Below are positions 1-8,748 of a DNA stretch of 28,439 bases, one piece after another. The stretch is from a bacterium. GTDB taxonomy: Bacteria; Bacillota_I; Bacilli_A; RF39; UBA660. Made by a program: the position numbers and the translations under genes. The stretch covers positions 1 to 28,439 of the forward strand of contig SFSZ01000014.1 of NCBI GenBank assembly GCA_004563275.1, read 5' to 3'. The notes under the pieces were generated by a model. The model was not told the DNA's origin and made no database searches. It worked only from the letters and a program-made list of their open reading frames with translations. Within the stretch, counting starts at the first letter, position 1. The number at the start of each line of letters is the position of its first letter.

Positions 1-858
1 TATGATTATTCATCAGCCAGTTGTACAAATACGGGTAAATATTTAGCCTTTGCAAGATATAGTGGTACAACATATACAACTAAATTTAATGAAAATAATG
101 ATGATAATGCATATATAGGATTTATGTATGGAACGCCTAATTCAACTACATATGCAGCAACACATGCAAACACAAATAAAAGTACAATCTTACAAAACTT
201 AGAAACATGGTATAAAGCAAAATTAACAGCATATACAGATAAGCTTGCTGATACGATATGGTGTAATGATAAAAGTACTGTAAAAAATGTTACTATGAAT
301 ATTTTTGAATTAGCCGATGGAGTACTTAATAAAGAATCTATACCATTTCCTGGTTTAGGTTATCAAAAAGAAGTAACTGCATATGGTTCTACAATAAGAA
401 ATATGGGGTTTGAACATAGAGGTGAAGAAAATTATACTAATGGAACTGGGCCTAGTTTAATATGCCCAAAAGACAATGATGGAGGAAAGTTATCTAAATT
501 TACAGTTGATGATACAGTAAATGGAAATGGTAACCTTGATTATAAAATTGGATTATTAACAGTAGATGAGATGGTATTAGCTGGTATGGCAACACCATCA
601 TCAGATATAAATAATAATTATGATGAAAACTCATTAACATCTTATTTAAGAAGTAATGCAAACGACGATTATTGGACTCTTTCGCCGATTGGTTTCAATG
701 CCGAAGCAGCTAGCTTCTGGAGCTCTTATTATTTTGGTGTCTTGAGTGGCGATTACGTTGACAACTCTCGCGCGCTTCGTCCCGTTGTTTCTCTTAAATC
801 TGCAACAACGATATCTGGTGGTAATGGTACAGCATCTAGTCCATTTGTAATAAATTAG
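1..858 (+). CDS. Secreted surface protein, C-terminal part (DUF6273-like, C-type-lectin-like end)
   Basis: The frame is open from the first base, so this is the last 285 residues of a longer protein whose start lies outside the window; the ATG at 124 is internal. The sequence is rich in Asn, Thr, Ser and Tyr, has no membrane helix and looks extracellular. Its last ~70 residues carry the pattern YWTLSP...ASFW...G.L...RALRPVVSLKS, typical of DUF6273-type or C-type-lectin-like ends of gut Firmicutes surface proteins, and it closes with GNGTASSPFVIN. Bases about 661-800 differ sharply from the rest: roughly 46% GC by hand count, CGC/CGT arginines and mostly C- or T-ending codons, against AT-ending codons elsewhere. 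That fits a diversity-generating retroelement target region, but no reverse transcriptase or template is in view. The family call is from motif memory; the ligand is unknown. Confidence 0.7.
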   Translation, partial: YDYSSASCTNTGKYLAFARYSGTTYTTKFNENNDDNAYIGFMYGTPNSTTYAATHANTNKSTILQNLETWYKAKLTAYTDKLADTIWCNDKSTVKNVTMNIFELADGVLNKESIPFPGLGYQKEVTAYGSTIRNMGFEHRGEENYTNGTGPSLICPKDNDGGKLSKFTVDDTVNGNGNLDYKIGLLTVDEMVLAGMATPSSDINNNYDENSLTSYLRSNANDDYWTLSPIGFNAEAASFWSSYYFGVLSGDYVDNSRALRPVVSLKSATTISGGNGTASSPFVIN

Positions 859-871
859 ATTAAAGAAAAGT

Positions 872-900
872 AAAAGAAATCTATTTTTTAGATTTCTTTT
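872..900. terminator. Bidirectional intrinsic terminator between convergent genes
   Basis: A perfect 12-bp inverted repeat (872-883 with 889-900) has a 5-base T loop, an A-run on the left arm and a T-run on the right. It can therefore end both the plus-strand surface-protein gene and the minus-strand YfhO gene. The YfhO stop codon (881-883) lies inside the left arm. Confidence 0.88.
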
Positions 901-3361
901 TATATGTTATTAAGGTTACAGTTAGGATTGTTGTTAATGTTATGATTGAACCTATTTTTAAGCCTGGTACGGTGTATTTGAAGGTTATTTGATGTTTTCC
1001 TTGGGTTAGGTTTAATCCAATTAATCCGTCGTATATTTGGTCTATTTTGGTTTCTTTATTATCTACGTAGACTTTCCATCCTTTATCACTAGCGATGGTG
1101 GTAAATAATAGGGTATCTTCTTTAACATCTATTGTTGTTTCAAAATATGAATCGTTTTTATAATTGGTTATTTCTAGTTTATTTTTATTAATATTTTTTA
1201 TGAATGTTTGATATGTGTCATAATTTACTTCATAGATATGATAGTCATAATCTTTAAAATCGTTGTTGGTTGGGTTTGCAATTATTTCAACGGTATCATT
1301 TTTATTTATTAGATATGGATGTTTATTTGATGATCCAATTTCTTTATCATTTACTTTGATGGTGTAGTTTGTTTTATCTTTTCCGGTTGGGTAATTATTT
1401 TGAATGTAGACAAATGATTTTGATGTTGCTTTAAATTTAAATTTGATTAAAGCTGGTGGATTATTGGTTAAACATACATCTTTGGTACATGATGTATTTT
1501 TGTCATATGGAAAGTATTCTTTGATGATGTCTTTATCATCTTGATTTATAGTTTTAACTAGGTTGTTTATGTTAGTTATGTAATTATCTGTTATTTTTAA
1601 ATTTAAGATTTCTTTGGTGGTAGTGAATCCGATTGAAGTGACATCATTATTTTGATAGATGTTATAACCATTAGAGTTATCTATTAATTTATAGTAGTCT
1701 ATATTATCTTTTGTTATATAATATTTTATATTAAATAGGGAGTTAACTAGGGGATTATTATAATAGTAATTAGTATTACAGTCATCGATTGTTAGCATAC
1801 CAAATACTTTATTTATCATGGTGTATACTTTTTGATTTCTTAGGGAACTAAATAAATTTATATCGTTATAATCTATTAATAGGCCATTATTTTTGATGGT
1901 TTTATCATCAAAAGTTATTTTATAGAAGTTATCTTGATCATTTATTTTATTTAATATTTCAGTGTTGTTTTGATAGTTTATTTTAAAGTCTTCTTTGATG
2001 TTAGTATTACCAGCGTTTTTGATTGTTACAAAGGTGTTAGCGATTAGTTCAACTATTAATACGATAATTAAATATTTTTTGAAGTAATCACTGTTTTGCA
2101 TAAATATATAATATAATAAGAACATGATACTTATTACTAAATAGATTATTTTAGGGGTTATATTGATTGGATCATTTAAATTACCTGAGGTAAAGAAGCC
2201 AATAACTATTAAAGTTATGATGGTTAATAGGACTATGATTATTTTCTTTAGAGATAATTTTTCATAGTTTTGATAGTTTTTGAATGCTAGTAAGATTAGG
2301 AAGAAATCAAAGATGAAAGCATATCTTACAGGATACCAGATTGGCATTTGCATCATTTGCCAGAAGTAATCTAGTAAGTTAAAGGACATTGATAAAAGAA
2401 AGAATAATAGGATTATTAAATTAGTTATTTTTTCTTTTAGTTTTATTTTATTGTTTAAAAAATATAGAAAGGCATTTAGGTAGATAAATATGGTTACATA
2501 GATGTTTGGAGTACCATATTCTAAATCTCCATTTAAAAATGATCCAATTGTTAGCTTATAAAAGACATTTAAGGCATCTAGATCGAATTTAAAGTAATCA
2601 TCGATATAATTGGTGAAGAGGGTACTTTTACCGTTTAGAAGTTCTAAAATGGCAGGAATTAGAACAAATGATGAGATAAGTCCAGCTGCTAATGATGATA
2701 AGATATAAGTTATTATGATTTTTTTATTACATTTATCATTTATTAGTTTATAAATAAAATATGTGACTGAGAAGATACAAATCATGTAACCAATATAAAA
2801 GTTAGATATGATGGCGATTGATAAAGATATTAAATAAGTTAAATATTTATTTTCTTTAAATAGTTTTTCAATACCTAGAGTAACTATTGGTAATAAGATG
2901 ATACTATCAAACCACATATAATTTAAGTAATAAAGTAAATAGTAGGTTATTAGTCCATAGGTTATACTAAATAGGATATTATTTTTATCTTTTTTTAAAT
3001 AATTTAATAGGGTATACATTGAAAGGGATGCTAATCCGGTTTTTATAATGATAATAAATGTATAGAATTCAATGACATGTCCTTTAAATAATAAATATAT
3101 TAGATTAGTTATATTGAATGTATAATAAACATAACTAGCATAACTATTAAACCCTAGTAGACCATTAAATGAATAAAATAATGATTTTGAGGTTGTTAAT
3201 GATTTAATAAAGTTATTTAAAAATCCAGGATATTGATTATATCCATCTAAGGATAAAAGGATTTTAGAACCAAATGGGTAGATTTGGTTTAATAAAAGTC
3301 CAATTAAAAATATTATTATTGGTAAGAAAAATACGATTAAGTAATTTTTATATTTTTTCAT
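881..3361 (-). CDS. YfhO-family multi-pass membrane protein
   Basis: This 826-residue membrane protein has about a dozen hydrophobic helices in its first ~450 residues, then an extracellular beta-rich region and a last helix followed by KKKSKK. The N-terminal loop with GYNQYPGF and the segment around FNGLLGFNSYASYVYYT match the YfhO family, GT-C-fold-like proteins. In Bacillus and Listeria, family members decorate lipoteichoic acid or other envelope glycopolymers. The C-terminus (DKGWKVYVDNKE...GLNLTQGKHQITFKY) is also typical of the family. A frame-consistent ATG exists at 3388, but it has no ribosome binding site. The ATG at 3361 is preceded on the minus strand by AGGTGATAAC and begins MKKYKN plus a helix, so I chose it. 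The gene is convergent with the surface-protein gene. The exact sugar substrate cannot be read from sequence. Confidence 0.88.
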   Translation of the reverse strand: MKKYKNYLIVFFLPIIIFLIGLLLNQIYPFGSKILLSLDGYNQYPGFLNNFIKSLTTSKSLFYSFNGLLGFNSYASYVYYTFNITNLIYLLFKGHVIEFYTFIIIIKTGLASLSMYTLLNYLKKDKNNILFSITYGLITYYLLYYLNYMWFDSIILLPIVTLGIEKLFKENKYLTYLISLSIAIISNFYIGYMICIFSVTYFIYKLINDKCNKKIIITYILSSLAAGLISSFVLIPAILELLNGKSTLFTNYIDDYFKFDLDALNVFYKLTIGSFLNGDLEYGTPNIYVTIFIYLNAFLYFLNNKIKLKEKITNLIILLFFLLSMSFNLLDYFWQMMQMPIWYPVRYAFIFDFFLILLAFKNYQNYEKLSLKKIIIVLLTIITLIVIGFFTSGNLNDPINITPKIIYLVISIMFLLYYIFMQNSDYFKKYLIIVLIVELIANTFVTIKNAGNTNIKEDFKINYQNNTEILNKINDQDNFYKITFDDKTIKNNGLLIDYNDINLFSSLRNQKVYTMINKVFGMLTIDDCNTNYYYNNPLVNSLFNIKYYITKDNIDYYKLIDNSNGYNIYQNNDVTSIGFTTTKEILNLKITDNYITNINNLVKTINQDDKDIIKEYFPYDKNTSCTKDVCLTNNPPALIKFKFKATSKSFVYIQNNYPTGKDKTNYTIKVNDKEIGSSNKHPYLINKNDTVEIIANPTNNDFKDYDYHIYEVNYDTYQTFIKNINKNKLEITNYKNDSYFETTIDVKEDTLLFTTIASDKGWKVYVDNKETKIDQIYDGLIGLNLTQGKHQITFKYTVPGLKIGSIITLTTILTVTLITYKKKSKK

Positions 3362-3415
3362 GTTATCACCTATACAGAATGATAACATAAAAAGTGTAAT
3401 TTTAAATAATTAATG

Positions 3416-3444
3416 TTGCTCAATATTCTTTTTTTTGTTATAAT
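3416..3444 (+). promoter_or_regulatory. Sigma-A-type promoter for the coiled-coil gene pair
   Basis: TTGCTC at 3416-3421 and a perfect TATAAT at 3439-3444 are separated by 17 bases. The predicted start of transcription is about 20-25 bases before the ATG at 3474. Confidence 0.7.
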
Positions 3445-3473
3445 CTCTTTAGAATAGAAAGTGGGCTAGTATC

Positions 3474-5015
3474 ATGAGAGAGTTAATTGAAGAGATAAAT
3501 GCTAAATTAAAAGATATAATTAATGATCTTATTAAAAAAAGAATTGAGGTTTCTGAATCTTTAAATGTTGTTCAAGAAAAGATTGATGATAAGATTGAAG
3601 AAGCTAAAGGATATAAAAATAATGTAGATGCTGCTAAAGATAGTATTAGATTATTTGAATCAGAAATTGAATCTTTAAAGAGTGATTTAAAAGAACTAAA
3701 TGCGAGGTTTAGTAATAAAGATTTAAATGCAATTATTGATGCCGGTAATAGAGAAATTAATGGTAAAATTGCAGTTAGAGAAAAAGAGATTGATAAGCAA
3801 AGAGAAAAGATTTCTGAATTAACTGAAAGAGCTAGAACTATTAAAGAATTACTTATTAATTTAAAGAAAGATAAAGAAAGTAAGAAATCTAGATTAGATA
3901 ATTTAAATGATGTTATTTATTATTATGAACAAGAATTAAATAAGATTATTGATTATAGTGAAGCTAATCCTGATTCTTTAGTTTATGTTCCGGAAGAACC
4001 TATTTCTTTTAAACCTTATAAATCTGCTGATGAAAGTAATTTAGATAGCCCAGTTTTTGATGAAATTGAAAATATTGACAAGAGTGAAGAAGAAGAGGAA
4101 TCAGAAGATAATGGTGAATCTTTAGTTTTAAAGAGTGATGGAGAAACTAAGAATGTTCAAAATGATATTGTAGATGATGTTTTATTTAATAAAGAAGTAG
4201 AAGAGCCTAAAGAAGAAGTATTAGATACTCCTACTGAAGTTAAAGAAGATCCAGAACCAGTTTTATTTGAACATGATAAAACTCAAAAGATTGATTTTAA
4301 AACTTTAAATGATAGTATAAATAAAGAATATGAAAATATTTTTGGTAATAGTGAAGAAATAAGTATTCCTGATGATACAGCATTATTTTCAATAAAGAGT
4401 GAGGATAATGTATTTGATAATCCATCTTTTGAAGAACCATTAAATGAAAGTACAGTGGAAAATACTGTTACTACTAATGTTCCTAGTAATTTTGATGATT
4501 TAATGTCATCTTTAAATGAAGATGTATTAAATGCTCCTATTAAAGATGATACTGCAATTGATGTATTTGGTAATAATGATACTAAGAAATATTCTTATGA
4601 TAAGGGTAGTGAAAATGATGATTTTGTAAGAAATTTCTTTACTACTAATAAAATAGAATATGATAAGTTTAGTGCTGAAGATCAAAATTATTTAAAACAA
4701 ATATTTAATCCAATTGGTTTTAGTAAAGTTTTAGATGTATTAAAGAGAAATAATATTAGTTTAAATTTCATTTATGGAGCTAGTAAAATATTTGAAATGT
4801 CTTCTAATGAATTAGAAACTATTATTAATAAATTATTATTAGCAGGACAAACTACTCAAAATATTAGTTATGTTCTTAGTACTTTACCTTTAATTAATAG
4901 TATTGATTTAGGGGAAGTAATTAATAGTTATGGACCTAATGCTAAAGGAGCGGATATTGCAGATATTATTATTAAAGCTAAACATTTAAATGATATTGGT
5001 AGAGGTGATAAATAA
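3474..5015 (+). CDS. Coiled-coil protein with acidic linker and C-terminal helical domain, function unknown
   Basis: This 513-residue protein has no signal peptide or membrane helix and is probably cytoplasmic. Residues 1 to about 165 form a long, charged coiled coil with regular Leu/Ile heptads. Residues about 180-370 are a low-complexity Glu/Asp-rich linker. The last ~140 residues (from about NDDFVRNFF) are a compact helical domain with repeating patterns such as GFSKVLDVLKRNNISLNFI, resembling mTERF/HEAT-like helical pairs. A good promoter lies upstream, but the ribosome binding site is weak (GTGGG). Its stop overlaps the start of the next gene by one base (TAATG), so the two are translationally coupled and the products probably work together. 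I do not recognise the family; a scaffold or cytoskeletal-adaptor role would be a guess from architecture. Confidence 0.8.
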   Translation: MRELIEEINAKLKDIINDLIKKRIEVSESLNVVQEKIDDKIEEAKGYKNNVDAAKDSIRLFESEIESLKSDLKELNARFSNKDLNAIIDAGNREINGKIAVREKEIDKQREKISELTERARTIKELLINLKKDKESKKSRLDNLNDVIYYYEQELNKIIDYSEANPDSLVYVPEEPISFKPYKSADESNLDSPVFDEIENIDKSEEEEESEDNGESLVLKSDGETKNVQNDIVDDVLFNKEVEEPKEEVLDTPTEVKEDPEPVLFEHDKTQKIDFKTLNDSINKEYENIFGNSEEISIPDDTALFSIKSEDNVFDNPSFEEPLNESTVENTVTTNVPSNFDDLMSSLNEDVLNAPIKDDTAIDVFGNNDTKKYSYDKGSENDDFVRNFFTTNKIEYDKFSAEDQNYLKQIFNPIGFSKVLDVLKRNNISLNFIYGASKIFEMSSNELETIINKLLLAGQTTQNISYVLSTLPLINSIDLGEVINSYGPNAKGADIADIIIKAKHLNDIGRGDK

Positions 5016-5302
5016 TGGATTACTTATTAGATTTAGAATTTACTAAAGAAGATATTAATACTTTAAGTACCACTTTACCTAAGAGTGTAATTGAGAAATT
5101 AACAATGTTTCCGGATATTGTTAGAGTAGATTATCAATTATTAAAGAGTGTAGGAATTAAAAATTACAAAGAAATATTTATGGGTCATGCTCATATGTTT
5201 ACAATGAATCCTGATAAATTTAAAGCTATTTTTGATAAATATGATCATAGTGATTTGGTTAGATGTTTAGAAAAGAATGGAGCAGTTATAGAAAAACTAT
5301 AA
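5015..5302 (+). CDS. Small helical-repeat protein coupled to the upstream coiled-coil gene, function unknown
   Basis: This 95-residue soluble, helical protein starts at the ATG in a TAATG overlap with the preceding gene. A GAGGTG ribosome binding site lies about 8 bases upstream inside that gene. The pattern LLKSVGIKNYKEIFMGHAHMF followed by a second helix pair resembles the helical repeats at the end of the upstream protein and is loosely mTERF-like. The simplest reading is a partner domain that stacks on, or was split from, the upstream protein. No catalytic motif is visible. An intrinsic terminator follows at 5327-5357, so these two genes form a complete transcription unit. Confidence 0.75.
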   Translation: MDYLLDLEFTKEDINTLSTTLPKSVIEKLTMFPDIVRVDYQLLKSVGIKNYKEIFMGHAHMFTMNPDKFKAIFDKYDHSDLVRCLEKNGAVIEKL

Positions 5303-5326
5303 TTGTATATAAAATGTATAAAAATG

Positions 5327-5357
5327 AAAGGTGCTTAAGTATTTAGCATCTTTTTTT
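5327..5357 (+). terminator. Intrinsic terminator after the coiled-coil operon
   Basis: A 9-bp stem with one G-T pair (5327-5335 with 5345-5353) is followed by a T-run to 5357. A TATAAT at 5360-5365 immediately downstream may be the -10 element of the next operon; no good -35 element accompanies it. Confidence 0.8.
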
Positions 5358-5395
5358 GATATAATTGTGTTATAAACATAAAGTAGGTGGTTTAG

Positions 5396-7357
5396 ATGAA
5401 ACATTATTTAAAGTTTATAATTGTTTTAGCTATATGTTTAGGTACTAATGTTTTTGCTGATACTACTTATATAAGAGGTCAAATAACTAAGGGAACTTCT
5501 AAAGTTACAGTTAGGACTTGTGCAAGTAGTTCTTGTGAAGCAGTTAAAAGTGATACTAATAGTAATATAGCTATTTCTTATCCAGAGATGTTTGAAGTTT
5601 TAGGAGAAGAAAATGGTTTTTATAAAATAAGTTTACAATTTAATAGTTATTATTATACTGGTTATATTTCTAAGGGTACTAGTAGTAAGGCTTATGTTGA
5701 GACTAAAACTTTTAAAGTTACAGATGGAGATATTAATCAGATGTTAACTTTAGGGTTTCCTAAAAGTTATGCTGAAAAGTTAGCTAAATTAAAAGTATCT
5801 CATCCTAATTGGCAATTTGTTCCTTATAAAGTTAATGCAACATGGGATGAGGTTATTGCTGGTGAAACTAAGTATATAAGTACTAATTTAATTAATGGTA
5901 GTAATACTTCTTTAAGAAATACTGAAGATGGTGCTTATGTTAATGGAAAATGGACTGAGTTTGCAGGTGGTGGATGGTATTCTGCTAGTAAGCAAACTGT
6001 TAAGTATTTTGTTGATCCAAGAAACTTTTTAAATGATGGTCATATTTTTATGTTTGAAGTATTAAACTTTGATAGTAGTGTTCAAACTACAGAGTTATTA
6101 CAATCTTTATTAAATGGAACCTTTATGAGTGGTAATGCTTTTTATTATAATGATAATAATGAAAAAGTGAATATTAGTTATGCCCAAACTTTTAGAGATG
6201 CTGGTGAGAAAAATCAAATTAGTTCTGTTCATTTGATTAGTAGAGTTATTCAAGAACAAGGTTCAAATGGTTCATCATTATCTAGTGGTGATAATAGTGA
6301 ATATCCTGGTTATTATAATTTCTTTAATATAAATGCGAATGGTAAAACTACTAGTGAAGTTATTCATAATGGTTTAGCTTATGCTAAGAAAAAAGGATGG
6401 AATAGTCCTTACAATGCCATTATAGGTGGAGCTAGTTTACTTAATGATTATATTAAATATGGACAAAATACTTTATATTTACAAAAGTTTGATTTTGCAG
6501 GTGATACTTATTATAGTACCCAATATATGCAGAATGTAAGAGCTCCTTATTCAGAAAGTTATACTGCTTATTCAGCTTATGTTAAGAATAATTCTTTAGA
6601 TATTAAGTTTACATTTAGTGTTCCAGTGTTTAAAGGAACGATGCCTGATAAAACTTCTTTAGATATTAAATATAATGAAGATTCATCTTTAAGTAATCTT
6701 AGTGTAACTAGTTGTAATTTAAATCCATCATTTACATCTAGTGCTTATAATTATACTTGTTATGTAGATAAAAAGATTGATAATATAACGGTTAATGCTA
6801 GTCCAACAGCTAGTACTAGTACAGTTAAAGGTACTGGTAAATTTGATTTAAATAAAGATGTAACTGTTCTTGAAATTATTGTTACATCAGCAGCTGGTAC
6901 TACTAGTACTTATAAGATAACGGTAAATAAAGTAGATGAAGTTGTACTTACTCCGGATGAAATACTTGCAAAGATGCAAATAAGTAACAATGGTGGTTAT
7001 ATTAGTGGTTTTGATTTAGGTAGTGATGCTAATTCATTTAATAAATTACTTAATAGTGTTTATCCTAAAGCAGTATCACAAATATCTGAAAATAAGGTTT
7101 TATATACAGGAATGAATATTAAGATAACTAGTGATATTACTAGTAACTATACAGTTGTTATTTATGGTGATAATAATGGTGATGGGGTAATTGATATTTT
7201 GGATTTATTAAAGATTCAGAAACATTTACTTGGGGTTAATAAATTAAAGAATGCTTATTTAAATGCAAGTGATATTAATAAAGATGGAAATGTTGATATT
7301 ATAGATTTGTTAAAAATTCAAAAACATATTTTAAATGTTAGTAAGATAGAACAATAG
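5396..7357 (+). CDS. Secreted glucosaminidase (LytD-type autolysin) with SH3b, cadherin-like and dockerin domains
   Basis: This 653-residue exported peptidoglycan hydrolase begins with a signal peptide ending near NVFA (residues 1-21). It continues with an SH3b-like wall-binding domain (about 24-105) and a glucosaminidase domain of the LytD/GH73 type (about 115-405). That domain includes NWQFVPYKVNATWDE, the FLND..IFMFE region and RVIQEQG, whose Glu287 is the likely catalytic acid. A cadherin-like beta-sandwich (about 425-515) follows. The C-terminus is a type-I-like dockerin with two calcium loops, D592-D600 (DNNGDGVID) and D626-D634 (DINKDGNVD), each followed by a ..LLKIQKH. helix. A strong AGGTGG site precedes the ATG. 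The next gene, 8 bases downstream, encodes a membrane-bound cohesin protein, so the enzyme is probably held at the cell surface by that partner. The domain calls are by motif; the pairing is inferred. Confidence 0.88.
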   Translation: MKHYLKFIIVLAICLGTNVFADTTYIRGQITKGTSKVTVRTCASSSCEAVKSDTNSNIAISYPEMFEVLGEENGFYKISLQFNSYYYTGYISKGTSSKAYVETKTFKVTDGDINQMLTLGFPKSYAEKLAKLKVSHPNWQFVPYKVNATWDEVIAGETKYISTNLINGSNTSLRNTEDGAYVNGKWTEFAGGGWYSASKQTVKYFVDPRNFLNDGHIFMFEVLNFDSSVQTTELLQSLLNGTFMSGNAFYYNDNNEKVNISYAQTFRDAGEKNQISSVHLISRVIQEQGSNGSSLSSGDNSEYPGYYNFFNINANGKTTSEVIHNGLAYAKKKGWNSPYNAIIGGASLLNDYIKYGQNTLYLQKFDFAGDTYYSTQYMQNVRAPYSESYTAYSAYVKNNSLDIKFTFSVPVFKGTMPDKTSLDIKYNEDSSLSNLSVTSCNLNPSFTSSAYNYTCYVDKKIDNITVNASPTASTSTVKGTGKFDLNKDVTVLEIIVTSAAGTTSTYKITVNKVDEVVLTPDEILAKMQISNNGGYISGFDLGSDANSFNKLLNSVYPKAVSQISENKVLYTGMNIKITSDITSNYTVVIYGDNNGDGVIDILDLLKIQKHLLGVNKLKNAYLNASDINKDGNVDIIDLLKIQKHILNVSKIEQ

Positions 7358-7365
7358 GAGGATAT

Positions 7366-8709
7366 ATGAGAAATAAAATATTGTTGTTATTAGGTTTATT
7401 TTTACTTCCACTTAATGTATTTGCAGCTTCTGGTAGTATTAAAGCTAGTGCAAGTTCTAGTAAGGTGACGATTGGTAATACGATTACAGTTAAGGTAACT
7501 GTTAGTAGTACTGATACGTTAGGTTCTTGGCGATATGGTTTATCTTATGATAAATCTAAATTATCTTTAATTAGTGGTGATACTTCAATTGTGGGGTATG
7601 GTGATGGAACTTATAAGAGTAAGACTTATTCTTATAAGTTTAAAGCTATTGCTACAGGTAGTGCTAAGATTACAATTGATAATCCAAAGATTGCTGATTG
7701 GAATACTGAAGCTTATATTCAAACTAGTGCTGGTAATTTAACTTTAACGGTTAAAGAGGTTGTTGTTGTTAATTATAGTAGTGATAATAATTTAAAGAGT
7801 TTAAGTATTGAAGGTTTTGATATTACACCAGTATTTAATAAGAATACTTTAGAATATAGTGTTACTTTAAAACCTACTACTACTTCTATTAAGGTTAATG
7901 CTACTTTAAGTGATTCTAAGGCTAAATTAAGTGGTATTGGTGATGTTGAGGTAAAAGAGGGTACTAATCAAATAAATGTTGTTGTAACAGCAGAAAATGG
8001 TACTTCTAAGACGTATGTTATTAATGCGGTTGTTCCAGAAAAAGATCCAATTGAACATAAATTTGGAGAAGAAACTTATAACATATTAAGAAAGTTACCA
8101 GAAACTATTCCAGTTAATTTTAATAATGCAACTTTAAAATTTGATAATGAAGAAGTTCCTTGTTTACAAAATCAAACTTTAAATTTAACTTTAATTTATT
8201 TAAGAAATTCTAAGAATGAAGAAAACTTTTATATTTATGATGAGAAGAATGATAAAGTTACTTTATATAATCAAATAGATAATAATGAACTTAGTGTTTA
8301 TATTTTAAATGATATTGATAGTATTAAAGGATTACATAAGACTACTTTAAAAATTAATGGTCAAGAGGTAGTTGCATATCAAATCAAATCAGGAAGTAAA
8401 GATTATGTTATTAAGGCTAGAAATGTATCTACAGGTAAAGAAAATTTATATGTTTATGATCAAGATAATAAGACAATAAGTTTATTTAATCAAGAAGATA
8501 TTAATTATTTATTAGATAATTCAAATCTTTATAAGATGCTTTTAGTTGGTCTTGGAGCTTTATTATTAGTACTACTTTTAATTGTTATTATTTCAGCAAA
8601 TAATAAGAAGAAATTAAATGCGATAAGTAAAGAAGTTAAAAATAATAAAAAGAAAAAAGAACAACCTAAAGTAGAGAAAGAAGAAGTAATTGAAAAGAGT
8701 GATGAATAA
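7366..8709 (+). CDS. Membrane-anchored cohesin-domain surface protein
   Basis: This 447-residue type-I membrane protein has a signal peptide ending at FAAS (about residue 21). A cohesin-like domain follows (about 22-130; SSSKVTIGNTITVKVTVSS...WRYGLSYDKSKLSL, closing beta strand NLTLTVKE), then a cadherin-like beta-sandwich (about 140-223). A region carries two similar segments, ENFYIYDEKNDKVTLYNQ and ENLYVYDQDNKTISLFNQ, suggesting an internal duplication. One membrane helix (about 389-411) and a Lys-rich then acidic cytoplasmic tail end the protein. An AGGAGG site sits just upstream, 8 bases after the autolysin gene, so the two are co-transcribed. The cohesin is the natural receptor for the dockerin on the autolysin. 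The cohesin call rests on fold pattern and context and should be tested by profile search. Confidence 0.8.
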   Translation: MRNKILLLLGLFLLPLNVFAASGSIKASASSSKVTIGNTITVKVTVSSTDTLGSWRYGLSYDKSKLSLISGDTSIVGYGDGTYKSKTYSYKFKAIATGSAKITIDNPKIADWNTEAYIQTSAGNLTLTVKEVVVVNYSSDNNLKSLSIEGFDITPVFNKNTLEYSVTLKPTTTSIKVNATLSDSKAKLSGIGDVEVKEGTNQINVVVTAENGTSKTYVINAVVPEKDPIEHKFGEETYNILRKLPETIPVNFNNATLKFDNEEVPCLQNQTLNLTLIYLRNSKNEENFYIYDEKNDKVTLYNQIDNNELSVYILNDIDSIKGLHKTTLKINGQEVVAYQIKSGSKDYVIKARNVSTGKENLYVYDQDNKTISLFNQEDINYLLDNSNLYKMLLVGLGALLLVLLLIVIISANNKKKLNAISKEVKNNKKKKEQPKVEKEEVIEKSDE

Positions 8710-8724
8710 TTCATTGCTTTTTTT
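8698..8724 (+). terminator. Intrinsic terminator whose loop is the stop codon
   Basis: A 9-bp stem (8698-8706 with 8710-8718, including two G-T pairs) closes a three-base loop formed by the TAA stop codon of the cohesin gene. A T-run follows to 8724. Wobble pairs and the small loop lower certainty. Confidence 0.6.
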
Positions 8725-8742
8725 CTGGGAGGTTTATATAAT
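8714..8742 (+). promoter_or_regulatory. Promoter abutting the recX start codon
   Basis: TTGCTT at 8714-8719, a 17-base spacer and TATAAT at 8737-8742 form a near-consensus promoter. It overlaps the terminator of the upstream operon. Transcription would begin at about 8748-8750, at the ATG itself. Confidence 0.55.
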
Positions 8743-8748
8743 TAGTTT

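Noticed and set aside
8529..8714. Minus-strand 61-codon ORF opposite the end of the cohesin gene
   Set aside because: It is antisense to the membrane helix and Lys-rich tail, has low-complexity Ser/Leu/Phe content and no ribosome binding site.
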